Under the pieces are notes generated by a model. The model was not told the DNA's origin and did no database searches. It saw only the letters and a program-made list of their open reading frames with translations. A program made the position numbers and the translations under genes. A DNA stretch of 64,000 nt, taken from Mesotoga sp. Brook.08.105.5.1. GTDB taxonomy: Bacteria > Thermotogota > Thermotogae > Petrotogales > Kosmotogaceae. This document shows, piece by piece, positions 42,079 through 51,458 of the stretch. How positions within the stretch are numbered: the first letter of the stretch is position 1; every line of letters starts with the position of its first letter. The stretch spans positions 1-64,000 of the forward strand of contig NZ_AYTW01000041.1 in the NCBI RefSeq assembly GCF_002752635.1, given 5' to 3'.

Positions 42079-43818
42079 CTATATTATGCCTGAGGCAATA
42101 AGAACCCAGATGGATATTCCTAGAGCTGCCAGAGAACTCACAGTAGAAAGAATCAACCAAGGAGAAGTCTTCTTCTGAAGAGCCTCTACATCCTGCTTTG
42201 TGGCTGCATCAATCGTTGCGCTGTTGATTTCGGCTACTCTCTCAGAGAGGTTTACGATTACTGGCTGGGTCTCCAGATCGCTTATTTTTACATATCTCTC
42301 GAGGTTCACCACAGTTGCATTCAGTCTTGATTCCAATGAGTCTGTTCTGGTCTTGAGAGCCTTGATTTCGCTCTCATTCTTTCCAAGCTGAGTATTGATA
42401 GTATCCATGCTGAGAGAAATCTTTGACAGGTTTGCATCTACCGAGACGTTCAGCATATCCATTGCTTCATTCATCCTAGCCTCTAGTTCAGCAACACTCG
42501 CCTGACTTGCAGCGAAGTTCTTGGACTGTTGATCGGTAAGGGCGTTGAACTTCGTATTCAGTGCATTCAAGTCGCTTCTCAGAGAGGATACTGTGCTGAC
42601 AGAAGACTTCAGTCCAGCCAGTTCATTCTCGTGAATAGTGACGATTTCATTTATCGCGTTTATGCTTCTCTGAAGATTGCCGATATCGCCTTTGATGATT
42701 CCGGTTTCCGAAGTGAAGTCCTTTCTCAAAGTCTCGATATCCTTGGTAAGCAATTCGTTCGAATTCTTTACCTTGGCAAGCTCGTCAACACCTGCGTAGA
42801 GATTCAAATTCGCCTTTAGGTCGGTCTTCGTCACATAGTTCTGCAAATCACCGATCTTCGCGTAGTCAGAGGAAATCGCATTGATTCTCGCAGAAAGCTC
42901 ATCGAGTTTGCTTACAGCATCGGCGGGAAGCCTCACATTTGCGATCTGATTCTCAAGCGAAGAAATCTTGTTCTGAAGATCCCTAACAGTCGCCACATTT
43001 GCAGTCACTGTCGCCATTGATTCTTTTAGAGATGCGATCTCAATAGCGTTTGCAGAAGCTCTGTTTGTAATCGTACTGAGCTTCGCATCGTAGTCGCTTA
43101 GTGAAGACGAGAGAGATCGAACAGCAGAGTCTAGAGTGGATATAGATCTTTCGTTTGAAGAAAGCGAACTCTGGATTGTGCTGATGTTTCCGCTAAGAGT
43201 ATCAACTCTTCTCACAGCATCGTTGACTCTCGATTCCATGACGGCAAGATTTGACATGGAGTTCTGAACGTTTTGAACGTCAACGGCCAGAGTATCGAGC
43301 TTCTTCGTAGTCAGAGAAAGGTCCTCGACGAACTTCATGATCTGCTGCCTCAAGGATTCAACGGTGCTCTGAGATACGCTCCCGTTGGTGGAGATTCCAA
43401 GAGAAGTGATTCTGTTCTCCAAAGCAGTGATCCGTAACTGAAGATCCATGGTATCGATTAGCCTTCCGCTAGAATCGGTAAGGGCAAGCTCGAGAGCTTC
43501 AAGACGGGACATGATAGTTCCATCGACAGTACCTGACTGCTGAACAGTGCCATGCTTTGCGAAATTCAGCTCAACATAATCGAGTGTCTTCTTCAGCATT
43601 ACCGCTGTCTGATATCTTGTGAGTGGATCGTTTCCATTGAAGTAAGTCCTGCCATCGGCTTGAACAATACCTGTCAGAATGCCTAGGTCAGAAAGTCTCA
43701 TCACCGCATCGTATGCCCAGTGATTTGAACTGACGTCTACATAATTGACGGCAGCGAAAGCTGAAGTGAATGCCAGACCGAAAATAAGCAGTGAGGCAAG
43801 TAAAAGTTTCATTTTCAA
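42079..43818 (-). CDS. SLH-domain coiled-coil envelope protein, Omp-alpha-like spacer
   Basis: The 579-residue exported protein has a signal peptide (1-22), one SLH domain (23-90: YVDVSSNHWAYDAVMRLSDLGIL ... LTRYQTAVML in separate pieces), then about 430 residues of heptad-rich coiled coil with few prolines, and a C-terminal hydrophobic anchor (about 556-579, WLILSTVSSLAALGISIW). This is the layout of Thermotoga Omp-alpha, a rod that spans from the cell wall, bound by the SLH domain, to the outer sheath, holding the two about 50 nm apart. TTG 43818 has GGAGGT seven bases upstream; the ATG two codons later would be 13 bases away. A strong terminator follows. Confidence 0.87.
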   Translation of the reverse strand: MKMKLLLASLLIFGLAFTSAFAAVNYVDVSSNHWAYDAVMRLSDLGILTGIVQADGRTYFNGNDPLTRYQTAVMLKKTLDYVELNFAKHGTVQQSGTVDGTIMSRLEALELALTDSSGRLIDTMDLQLRITALENRITSLGISTNGSVSQSTVESLRQQIMKFVEDLSLTTKKLDTLAVDVQNVQNSMSNLAVMESRVNDAVRRVDTLSGNISTIQSSLSSNERSISTLDSAVRSLSSSLSDYDAKLSTITNRASANAIEIASLKESMATVTANVATVRDLQNKISSLENQIANVRLPADAVSKLDELSARINAISSDYAKIGDLQNYVTKTDLKANLNLYAGVDELAKVKNSNELLTKDIETLRKDFTSETGIIKGDIGNLQRSINAINEIVTIHENELAGLKSSVSTVSSLRSDLNALNTKFNALTDQQSKNFAASQASVAELEARMNEAMDMLNVSVDANLSKISLSMDTINTQLGKNESEIKALKTRTDSLESRLNATVVNLERYVKISDLETQPVIVNLSERVAEINSATIDAATKQDVEALQKKTSPWLILSTVSSLAALGISIWVLIASGII

Positions 43819-43920
43819 TTTCTACACCTCCCCGAAGGAAATATTCTAAATGATTCTACCACAAATCGAGATTCCATCCTAGAAAGTGGCATGGTAATAT
43901 TAACTCTGTGGGAGGTGTTG

Positions 43921-45690
43921 GTGTTGAAGAAAAGGACGCACACCTGTGGCGAATTGACGGCATCCGACACGGGAAAAGCAGTAACACTCAACGGCTGGGT
44001 CGATCGTATCAGGGATCTTGGGGGTATCAAGTTCGTTCAAGTTAGGGACAGGTATGGCTTGACGCAAGTTGTCTTCGATCCTCAGAATGTTAACCTCTAT
44101 AGCCAGGCCTTAAAGCTGGGAAACGAGTTCTGCATTTCGGTAACTGGATCTGTGAGAAAGAGGCCTGAGGATGCTGTAAATAAGAAGCTCCCCACAGGAG
44201 AAATCGAAGTGTTTGCCTCCGAATTGGAACTCTTTTCAGATGCAGAAGTACCGCCTATTTATATAAACATAGACGAAGAGTCCTCAGAAGAGATGCATCT
44301 CAGGTATAGATACCTCGATCTAAGACGCCCGAAGATGCAGCGCAATGTATTGACCAGGCATCGTTTTGTGCAGGCGGCAAGGGAGTATCTAAACAGAAAT
44401 GGATTTGTGGATGTGGAGACTCCTATTCTCGGGAAATCTACGCCTGAGGGGGCCAGGGACTTTCTCGTACCCTCGCGGTTGAAACCCGGGAAGTTCTACG
44501 CTTTGCCCCAGTCTCCTCAAATCTTCAAGCAGTTGCTGATGGTTTCTGGTTTCGACAGGTACTACCAGATCGCAAAGTGCTTCAGAGACGAAGACTTTCG
44601 GGCCGACAGGCAACCTGAGTTCACGCAGATAGACGTTGAGATGTCTTTTGCAGATGAAGAGGATGTCTTCTCTATGGCCGAGGGTTTGATGAAGCATGCA
44701 TTTGCAGAGGCTGTCTCGGCAGATATTCCGACTCCATTCCGGAGATTCACCTATCAAGAGGTTGTCGACCTGTATGGCAGCGATAAGCCAGACACCAGAT
44801 ATGGGATGGAGATAAGAGACATCACGGAGGTTTTTGCTGGAACTGAGTTCAGAGTCATAAATGAAGCGATAAATAGAGGCGAACGTGTAAAGGGATTGCT
44901 TGTCAAAGGTAAGGCAGACCATTTCTCGAGGAAGAAACTGGACGAGTATACCGCCTTGGCAAGAGATAGTTCCCTGGGGGGTCTGATGTGGGCAAAGGTA
45001 GAGGGTGACGGTTTGAAATCCTCTATCCTGAAGCATTGTCCCGATGAACTCGAGAAAGTGATTTCCTTCTTCAAAGCGGAAAGAGGAGATCTAGTGCTCT
45101 TCTCTATTGGCGAGAGTCTTGCACTTTCCAAAGCTCTTGGGCAGATAAGAGGAAAGGTTATTAAGGAAGAGGAGTTTTCGGTAGAGGGGTTTGACTTCCT
45201 CTGGGTTACTGATTTTCCGATGTTCTCCTACAACTCGGAGGAAGGACGGATTGAGGCCGAACACCACCCCTTTACTATGCCTGATTTAGAAGACCTCGAA
45301 AAGTACGCCGAAACCGATCCGCTAAGAGTTAGATCCAAGGCTTATGATCTGGTTCTCAACGGATACGAAGTTGCCAGTGGATCTGTGAGAATACACAGAA
45401 GAGACATTCAGAGCAGGGTCTTCGATCTCATAGGTCTTTCGCGTGAAGAGGCGGAGGAGAAGTTCGGCTACCTGCTTGATGCCTTCAAGTACGGTCCGCC
45501 TCCGCATGCGGGAATCGCACCTGGACTAGACAGAATAGTTGCTATAATCGTCGGAGCTCAATCTATAAGAGAGGTTATTGCCTTTCCGAAGGTAGCTAGC
45601 GGTGCCGATTTAATGACATCTGCTCCATCCGAGGTGTCCCGCAATCAACTGGATCTTCTGAAGCTTCAGGTAAGGGACGCGGGGGACTAG
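43921..45690 (+). CDS. aspS: Aspartyl-tRNA synthetase
   Basis: The 589-residue bacterial-type class IIb enzyme has an OB-fold (about 1-105), motif 1 region around RRPKMQRNVLTRHRFV, motif 2 YQIAKCFRDEDFRADRQPEF (about 206-225), a bacterial GAD insertion domain (about 270-410), and motif 3 HAGIAPGLDRIVAIIVG (about 525-541). With asnS present, it need not be the non-discriminating form. The frame begins at 43891, but GGAGGT at 43911-43916 points to GTG 43921 (four bases) or TTG 43924 (seven bases). First gene of a five-gene plus-strand operon. Confidence 0.94.
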   Translation: MLKKRTHTCGELTASDTGKAVTLNGWVDRIRDLGGIKFVQVRDRYGLTQVVFDPQNVNLYSQALKLGNEFCISVTGSVRKRPEDAVNKKLPTGEIEVFASELELFSDAEVPPIYINIDEESSEEMHLRYRYLDLRRPKMQRNVLTRHRFVQAAREYLNRNGFVDVETPILGKSTPEGARDFLVPSRLKPGKFYALPQSPQIFKQLLMVSGFDRYYQIAKCFRDEDFRADRQPEFTQIDVEMSFADEEDVFSMAEGLMKHAFAEAVSADIPTPFRRFTYQEVVDLYGSDKPDTRYGMEIRDITEVFAGTEFRVINEAINRGERVKGLLVKGKADHFSRKKLDEYTALARDSSLGGLMWAKVEGDGLKSSILKHCPDELEKVISFFKAERGDLVLFSIGESLALSKALGQIRGKVIKEEEFSVEGFDFLWVTDFPMFSYNSEEGRIEAEHHPFTMPDLEDLEKYAETDPLRVRSKAYDLVLNGYEVASGSVRIHRRDIQSRVFDLIGLSREEAEEKFGYLLDAFKYGPPPHAGIAPGLDRIVAIIVGAQSIREVIAFPKVASGADLMTSAPSEVSRNQLDLLKLQVRDAGD

Positions 45691-45692
45691 AT

Positions 45693-47216
45693 TTGAGGAT
45701 TGCGATCGACGGTCCCGCCGGATCAGGAAAATCGACTGTAGCTAGACTTGTAGCATCAAGACTGAATTTCACTTACATAGACACCGGTGCGATGTACAGA
45801 GCGCTTGCCCTCAAGGCAAGAGAGGCCGGTGTATGTTTCTCCGATCTCGCATCGATGACGGAGTTGATGAGTCATACATATTTTTCGCTCTCTGATTCAG
45901 GCATAACGTTAGACGGCACTCCGGTCGGCGATGAAATAAGAACGAGAGAGGTATCTCTTCTATCTTCGGACATTGCTAGGTACTCGTATGTCAGGGACTT
46001 CCTTACGGAGCAACAAAGAAGTCTTTCAAGACAAGGCAACGTAGTCATGGAAGGCCGTGACATAGGAACAGTGGTTATTCCCGAAGCGGAGTTGAAGATT
46101 TTTCTTACAGCCTCGGTGATCGAGAGGGCAAGGAGAAGGCTGGAACAACTCAGATCGAGCGGAATTGCCGCTGATTTAGAGGAGATACTAGCCGAAATCG
46201 AAAGTAGAGACCACAATGACTCAACTAGATCAGTTGCGCCGCTAAAGCCTGCTACGGATGCCATTACGTTAGATACGACGAAGATGGGTATCGAGGAAGT
46301 AGTTTCTACCATAGTGACCCTTGCAGAGAAGAGGCAGAAAGTGCACCTTGCGAAATCTGTAGGGTTTTGCTACGGAGTCGACAGGGCAGTCAGAGAAACG
46401 ATTAAGCTTCTAAAATCAGGAAAAAAAGTTTTCGCGACGGGAGAGATCGTTCACAATGAGAAGGTGATGAACGATCTCAGGGAGCTGGGTCTTGAAGTAA
46501 TCGAAGACAGACTGTTGAATGAAAAACATGATGGCGTTGCAGTAATAAGGGCTCATGGAGTAGATCCGGCTTCGGAGGAGAAATTACGACACGTTTTCGA
46601 TGAAGTAATAGACCTTACTTGTCCTATAGTGTACAATGTATTTAGCCTGGCGGTCGATCTCGAGCAGCAAGGCAACTTTGTTGTGGTGTATGGCAAGAAG
46701 AACCACCCGGAAGTTACGGCTCTTTCGGGTAGGCTTGACAAGTATCTCATTGTGGAACCGGGAGATGACTATAACGAAGTATTGAAAGAGCTTGAAGGCC
46801 TTGAACGTGTTGCGATCGTTTCGCAGACTACGATGAGCAACAGCGATTTCGAGGAGTTCGCAGAGTTTGTTAAGGAAAAGCTTCGGGGTCGTGTAACCGT
46901 TCATAACACTATTTGCAAGGTCACAATTCAGAGAGAATCTGAGGCAGAACGACTTGCAAGCGTAGTTGATACGGTTATTGTGATAGGTGGAAAGAACAGT
47001 TCAAATACAAAGAAGCTTGTAAGAATAGTAGAGAGACTCGGTAAAAAGGCGCTTCATGCAACAGATCTATCGGATCTTCCTCAAGGTGATATGGGGAAGG
47101 TTGCTCTGATTAGCGGTACATCAACTCCGTACGAACAAATCCAGAAGATACTGGATTACATAGACAAAATGAGGGAGGTAACCAACAATGGAAGAGAAAA
47201 TGAAACAGCAAGATGA
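45693..47216 (+). CDS. cmk-ispH: Fused cytidylate kinase and HMBPP reductase (Cmk-IspH)
   Basis: The 507-residue bifunctional protein has residues 1-215 as CMP kinase (P-loop IDGPAGSGKSTVARLVA, NMP-binding TYIDTGAMYRALA, VMEGRDIGTVV) and residues 218-500 as IspH/LytB, the last enzyme of the MEP isoprenoid pathway. The three cluster cysteines are in SVGFCYGVDRAV, DLTCPIVYN and HNTICKVTIQRE, with histidines in IVHNEKV and RAHGVDP and the catalytic glutamate-containing stretch after KNHPEV. TTG start two bases after the aspS stop. The next gene begins inside its last 29 bases. The same order cmk, ispH, rpsA is common in Gram-positive relatives; here the first two are one chain. Confidence 0.93.
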   Translation: MRIAIDGPAGSGKSTVARLVASRLNFTYIDTGAMYRALALKAREAGVCFSDLASMTELMSHTYFSLSDSGITLDGTPVGDEIRTREVSLLSSDIARYSYVRDFLTEQQRSLSRQGNVVMEGRDIGTVVIPEAELKIFLTASVIERARRRLEQLRSSGIAADLEEILAEIESRDHNDSTRSVAPLKPATDAITLDTTKMGIEEVVSTIVTLAEKRQKVHLAKSVGFCYGVDRAVRETIKLLKSGKKVFATGEIVHNEKVMNDLRELGLEVIEDRLLNEKHDGVAVIRAHGVDPASEEKLRHVFDEVIDLTCPIVYNVFSLAVDLEQQGNFVVVYGKKNHPEVTALSGRLDKYLIVEPGDDYNEVLKELEGLERVAIVSQTTMSNSDFEEFAEFVKEKLRGRVTVHNTICKVTIQRESEAERLASVVDTVIVIGGKNSSNTKKLVRIVERLGKKALHATDLSDLPQGDMGKVALISGTSTPYEQIQKILDYIDKMREVTNNGRENETAR

Positions 47217-48903
47217 AAACCTGAGCATGGAGGAAATATTTGAACAGATGGATGTTTCCTCGGCAAGGAAAGGAAATAGAAAGGATGCAGAGGTTTTCTC
47301 CGTCCAGCCTGATGGACTGATGGTGATTATGGACGGGAAGCTCGATGGGTTCGTTCCTGCGGACCAGTTAGTGAATGATCTAGAAGAGTACAACGTTGGA
47401 GATAAGATAGAAGTCATGGTCATCAAGACCAACGAAGAGGAAGGAAGAAGCACTGTTTCTGAAAAGAGAGTCCATGCCAGGCAAGCGGTCAGCAAGGTTG
47501 AGAAGGCTTACAGAGAAGGCAAAGCCATTGACGGAAAGATAGTTTCGGAGACGAACGCCGGGTACAATGTGCGGCTTTTGAAGACGGTGCCCGCATTTCT
47601 TCCAGGCTCAGAGTCGGGAATCCGAAAGGGAGATCCGGCTCCAGAAGGAACAATGAAGTTCAAGGTCATAAGATTTAAGAGACAACGAAATGGAATAAAC
47701 GTAGTAGTTTCGCTAAAAGCATTTCAGGAAGAGGCAATAAATGCCTACTTCAAGACAATCGAAGTCGGCCAGGAACTGGAAGGCAAAGTCGAGTCAATAA
47801 AGAATTTCGGCGCCTTCGTGAAGCTAAACGACAATGTAACTGCGCTTATTCCGGCATCTGAAATGAGCTGGGATCCAAGTGTGAGGATAAGCGATCTACT
47901 GAAGCCCGGCGAGACGGTCAGGACAAAGGTAATTGGAATCGATGAAAAAGAGAAGAAGATATCTCTCTCGCTTAAGCAGATGACGGAAGACCCTTGGTCG
48001 ACCTTGAAGGAAAAATACGAAGTCGGTTCTACGGTCGTTGGAACGGTAAAAAACATCACCCCGTTCGGTTTCTTCGTATCGCTTGAGCCCGGAGTGGAAG
48101 GATTAGTACACATTTCAGAAGTATTCTGGGGAAACATCAAGAAGGATCTCAAGAGCGTTGTAGAAGTTGGAGACGAGGTCAAAGTGAACATCAAGGAGAT
48201 AAACGAAGAAAAGCGGACCCTTTCACTCTCTTACAGGGAAGCCCTGGGCGACCCGTGGGAAAACATCGGCGACAAGTACAAAGAGGGAGACGTTCTAAAG
48301 GCTAAGACGGCAAAGGTATTGCCTACCGGGGTAATTCTCGAGCTTGAAGAGTACGTATCTGGATTTGTTCCGGTATCTGAGGTCTCGTGGAACTTCGTCG
48401 ATAGAATCGAGGATGTTGTTAAAGAAGGAGAAGAAATAGAGGTAAAGATACTTTCTATAGATACAGTTAACAGGAGGATGAGGCTTAGCATAAAACAGGC
48501 AACTCCCGATCCCTGGGAGAAGGTTTCCGAAGAGCTTTCTGTGGGAGATCAAGTTAGTGGGACCGTGACAAGACTCACGAAGTCTGGAGCAATAATCATG
48601 GTCGACTCATACGGTGTTGAGGCCTTCTTGCCCGTTTCGCAGGTATCTCTTGAGCGGACAGAGAATATCGAGGACTCGGTTGAAGTCGGTAAGCATGATC
48701 AATTCAAGATAATCCGTTTGGTTTACGACCCGGATAACGACACTCGAAACATGGTTGTGTCGATAAGGCAGCTCATAAAAGATAAAGAAGCGGCCGAGAC
48801 CGAGAAAGTTCTCAAGGATTTCAACGATAATGGAACCGTCAGTTCCAACAGCCTTGGAGAAATGATTAAGAATCAGCTTGAGGAAGAAGGAGAAAGCCTC
48901 TAG
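47188..48903 (+). CDS. rpsA: Ribosomal protein S1-type multi-S1-domain RNA-binding protein
   Basis: The 571-residue protein has about six S1 domains. Clear repeats begin near GLMVIMDGKLDGFVPADQL, GQELEGKVESIKNFGAFVKL, GSTVVGTVKNITPFGFFVSL, GDVLKAKTAKVLPTGVILEL and GDQVSGTVTRLTKSGAIIMV, each with the DPW linker (EDPWSTL, GDPWENI, PDPWEKV) after the preceding domain. The length is near that of proteobacterial S1 and longer than the four-domain Gram-positive form. It would help the small subunit bind mRNA. GGGAGGTAACC precedes the ATG, which lies 29 bases inside cmk-ispH. Confidence 0.92.
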   Translation: MEEKMKQQDENLSMEEIFEQMDVSSARKGNRKDAEVFSVQPDGLMVIMDGKLDGFVPADQLVNDLEEYNVGDKIEVMVIKTNEEEGRSTVSEKRVHARQAVSKVEKAYREGKAIDGKIVSETNAGYNVRLLKTVPAFLPGSESGIRKGDPAPEGTMKFKVIRFKRQRNGINVVVSLKAFQEEAINAYFKTIEVGQELEGKVESIKNFGAFVKLNDNVTALIPASEMSWDPSVRISDLLKPGETVRTKVIGIDEKEKKISLSLKQMTEDPWSTLKEKYEVGSTVVGTVKNITPFGFFVSLEPGVEGLVHISEVFWGNIKKDLKSVVEVGDEVKVNIKEINEEKRTLSLSYREALGDPWENIGDKYKEGDVLKAKTAKVLPTGVILELEEYVSGFVPVSEVSWNFVDRIEDVVKEGEEIEVKILSIDTVNRRMRLSIKQATPDPWEKVSEELSVGDQVSGTVTRLTKSGAIIMVDSYGVEAFLPVSQVSLERTENIEDSVEVGKHDQFKIIRLVYDPDNDTRNMVVSIRQLIKDKEAAETEKVLKDFNDNGTVSSNSLGEMIKNQLEEEGESL

Positions 48904-50228
48904 TGGCCACCGTCCTGATAATCGGACGACCAAATGTTGGAAAGTCGACTCTATTCAATAGACTTGTTGGTGGTAGGAGAGCTATAGTTGATGACATTCC
49001 AGGGGTTACCCGTGACTTCACGGTAGGGAGAGTTAACTGGCAACAGAGAACCTTTCAGCTTGTAGACACATGTGGACTATTTGAGAATCCAGAAAACATC
49101 GTTGAAGAAAAGATGAAAGAGGTCACCCTTGAGCTTCTGAGTGAGGGAGACCTCATTCTTTTTGTTGTCGATGGAAGAAGCGGGCTTACAAGTGCCGATA
49201 TCGAACTCGCAGATTACTTGAGAAAGCAGAGACTTGAAGTGATCTTCGTTGCCAACAAGGTTGAGAACCCCGATAACTTTTATTCAAGTATGGGAAACGA
49301 GATCTTTTCACTTGGTTTTGGAGATCCCATAAAGGTATCCTCGGCCCACGGTCTTAACATCGATTTGCTTTTCGACGAGATCTTCGATCGATTGACCTCG
49401 CTGGGACACTCGATACAAGCGGAAAGTGGCGAAGAAAGCGATCTGAAAATAGCAATTGTCGGTAAGCCAAACGCGGGAAAGTCCTCTATCTTCAACTGGA
49501 TAGTCGGCAGTCCAAGAAGCCTTGTAACTGAAGTCTCGGGGACAACCCGAGATACAGTCGATGAGACTGTCGTTGTAGACGGTATACCAATGACCTTCAT
49601 TGACACTGCAGGAATGAGGAAGAAGTCTAAGGTGAAGGTAATGAATGTTGAATACTACAGCGTAATGAGAGCAATTGACGCTCTGGAGAGATCCGATATC
49701 ATACTAATGGTAATTGACTCGGCTGACGGAGTTGGCAATCAAGACCAGCGCATCGCTGGACTCGCTGAAAAGAACGGTAAGGCGACCATTGCTGTCTTCA
49801 GCAAATCGGACCTTGCTGATGATAGACGCAGGAAGGCGTTGCTGCGAACCTTCAAACAGGACCTATACTTCATAGACTACAGTCCCGTTCTCTTCACCTC
49901 AACCGAGACCGGTGAAGGTATGGACGATCTTATCGACAACATTAGGCTTGTAAGTAAGAAGATAGACCTAAGAATTCCGACCGGCCTTCTTAACACTCTC
50001 ATTCAGAGATACTCGGAGGGAACGCCGGCACCCGGCAAGGGGAAGAAGCGAGGCAAGATATATTACGGTTCCCAGATCTCAAGCAGGCCGCCGATAATAA
50101 TGCTGAATGTAAACGACCCTACGCTCTTTACCGAGCCTTATCTTAGAGGGATTAGAAACACGATTCGGCTTAATTTCGATCCATTCGACGGAACTCCAAT
50201 CTTCTTGAAGCTCAGGAGGAAGAGATGA
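48903..50228 (+). CDS. der: Ribosome assembly GTPase Der (EngA)
   Basis: The 441-residue protein has two tandem GTPase domains and a KH-like C-terminal domain. G1 motifs are GRPNVGKSTLFNRL (7-20) and GKPNAGKSSIFNWI (about 186-199); G3 motifs DTCGLF and DTAGMRKKSKV; G4 motifs NKVE and SKSD. The KH domain is at about 355-441. It acts in 50S subunit maturation. GTG start at 48903 overlaps the rpsA stop by one base, with AAGGAGA upstream, and its 3' end overlaps plsY by four bases. Confidence 0.95.
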   Translation: MATVLIIGRPNVGKSTLFNRLVGGRRAIVDDIPGVTRDFTVGRVNWQQRTFQLVDTCGLFENPENIVEEKMKEVTLELLSEGDLILFVVDGRSGLTSADIELADYLRKQRLEVIFVANKVENPDNFYSSMGNEIFSLGFGDPIKVSSAHGLNIDLLFDEIFDRLTSLGHSIQAESGEESDLKIAIVGKPNAGKSSIFNWIVGSPRSLVTEVSGTTRDTVDETVVVDGIPMTFIDTAGMRKKSKVKVMNVEYYSVMRAIDALERSDIILMVIDSADGVGNQDQRIAGLAEKNGKATIAVFSKSDLADDRRRKALLRTFKQDLYFIDYSPVLFTSTETGEGMDDLIDNIRLVSKKIDLRIPTGLLNTLIQRYSEGTPAPGKGKKRGKIYYGSQISSRPPIIMLNVNDPTLFTEPYLRGIRNTIRLNFDPFDGTPIFLKLRRKR

Positions 50229-50833
50229 GGTACGTAGTATTTGCTCTTGTTGGATATATTATGGGTTCCATCCCCTTCAGTTTCATTGTGCCACTTGTTA
50301 AGGGCGTGAATATTACCAGGGTGGGCAGTGGAAACGTAGGTGGAACAAACGTTCTTAGAAGCATGGGGGGCTATGCTGGTGCCGTCGCCATGATTCTGGA
50401 TGGGGTGAAGGCCTTCATTCCCGTGATAATCGCTAGAGCTGTCTTTGGAGTCTCATTGCCCGAAGGTATGATGATCGGTTTCTTTGCAGCAGTGGGCCAC
50501 AGCTATTCGATTTTCCTCAGATTCAGAGGTGGCAAAGCCGTTGCCTGCACGGTGGGGACGCTTTCAGGGACATTACCGTGGTATGTTGCGGTCTTCTTTG
50601 GAATATGGGTACCGATCGTTCTGCTCACTAAATACGTTTCCCTTGGTTCAGTTCTTGCTCTGGCGATTTTATCTAGCATCCTCTTCCTGACTGAAGGCTA
50701 CGCCGTAGGTCTTTGGATGCTCGCCTTCTTCGGGCTGTCTCTGTTCAGACACCGGAAGAATGTCGCCGCTCTTCTCAGAGGCGAAGAGAGAAAAACGGAT
50801 TTGATAGAAGCATTCAAGAGAAAACGCAATTAA
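50225..50833 (+). CDS. plsY: Acyl-phosphate:glycerol-3-phosphate acyltransferase PlsY
   Basis: The 202-residue, multi-helix membrane enzyme makes lysophosphatidic acid from acyl phosphate and glycerol 3-phosphate. All three family motifs are visible: motif 1 MGSIPFSF (14-21) leading to VGSGNVGGTNVLR (about 36-48), motif 2 GHSYSIFLRFRGGKAVACT (about 90-108), and motif 3 near LFRHRKNVAALLRGEERK at the end. The ATG overlaps the der stop (ATGA), with AGGAGG upstream. Last gene of the operon. No terminator is seen before the repeat block. Confidence 0.95.
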   Translation: MRYVVFALVGYIMGSIPFSFIVPLVKGVNITRVGSGNVGGTNVLRSMGGYAGAVAMILDGVKAFIPVIIARAVFGVSLPEGMMIGFFAAVGHSYSIFLRFRGGKAVACTVGTLSGTLPWYVAVFFGIWVPIVLLTKYVSLGSVLALAILSSILFLTEGYAVGLWMLAFFGLSLFRHRKNVAALLRGEERKTDLIEAFKRKRN

Positions 50834-50880
50834 ATGAAAGATCGATAGACCTCTTCAAAAGTAGGAAGTGATGCCTTTCC

Positions 50881-51070
50881 GGGCATTGCGATCCGGTGAG
50901 GCGGGCCTTGCGTCCGCCGATGCTCTTCGGCGCCTTGCGTCCCGCCGAAGGCGGCATTGCGTCTTATTTCAGCAGTGACTGGCTTTTCTCCCACCTTCTC
51001 GTGAGCGCAGCGAACGCCTCGACAACGCACTTCCTCGATTGATCTTATCGCAGGACGGGTCCATGCCCTT
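50881..51070 (+). repeat. Dispersed repeat, minihairpin part and 'agcgaacg' part
   Basis: CGCCGA-tgctc-TTCGGCG (50914-50932) and CCGCC-GAA-GGCGG (50942-50954) are flanked by ccttgcgtc, ccttgcgtc and cattgcgtc spacers, as at 8955-9040. From 50934 to 51070 the text matches 9011-9147. Confidence 0.78.
51001..51067 (+). repeat. Direct repeat unit, copy 1 (copy 2 at 51303-51369)
   Basis: The text gagcgcagcgaacg through ggacgggtccatg is repeated at 51303-51369 with only a handful of substitutions. A third, more diverged copy is at about 9080-9145. Confidence 0.82.
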
Positions 51071-51135
51071 GGACTGTCAACGGAGAACCGCATTTCACAG
51101 CGATCAACGGGTCCTTATTCTTAAGCGTCAAGCGC

Positions 51136-51264
51136 CTCTTCTGCCCGCGAAGCGGAACTTGCCTTTGCGAAGCAAAGACTGGCCTGCCTAAGCAGACTAG
51201 CTTCTTCAAAGTCTTGCAACTTGCAACAGGGAACTTGCAACTGATGCTCTTCTCGGAGGACGGC
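51136..51264 (+). repeat. Direct repeat with minihairpins, copy 1
   Basis: It contains CCGCGAAGCGG (51145-51155), CTTTGC-GAA-GCAAAG (51163-51177), CTGC-CTAA-GCAG (51184-51195), then an 'acttgca' reiteration and 'gatgctcttctcggaggacgg'. Almost identical to 51459-51587, offset 323 bases; one clear mismatch is at 51199 against 51522. Confidence 0.85.
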
Positions 51265-51302
51265 GGACCGTCAACGGTTAACGTGTCAATTGGAGCCTTC
51301 TA

Positions 51303-51369
51303 ATGAGCGCAGCGAACGTCTCGACAACGCAGTTCCTCGATTGATCTTATCGTAGGACGGGTCCATGAT
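51303..51369 (+). repeat. Direct repeat unit, copy 2 (copy 1 at 51001-51067)
   Basis: Second copy of the agcgaacg...gggtccatg segment, offset 302 bases from the first. It continues into text that the reverse strand of 35-135 also carries. Confidence 0.82.
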
Positions 51370-51458
51370 CTGGGACGCATAACGGAGGACTGCTCTTCAA
51401 AGCGATCAGCAGGTTCTCCGCTCTTAAGCGCAAAGCGGTTCTTTCCAGCGTCCAGCGG

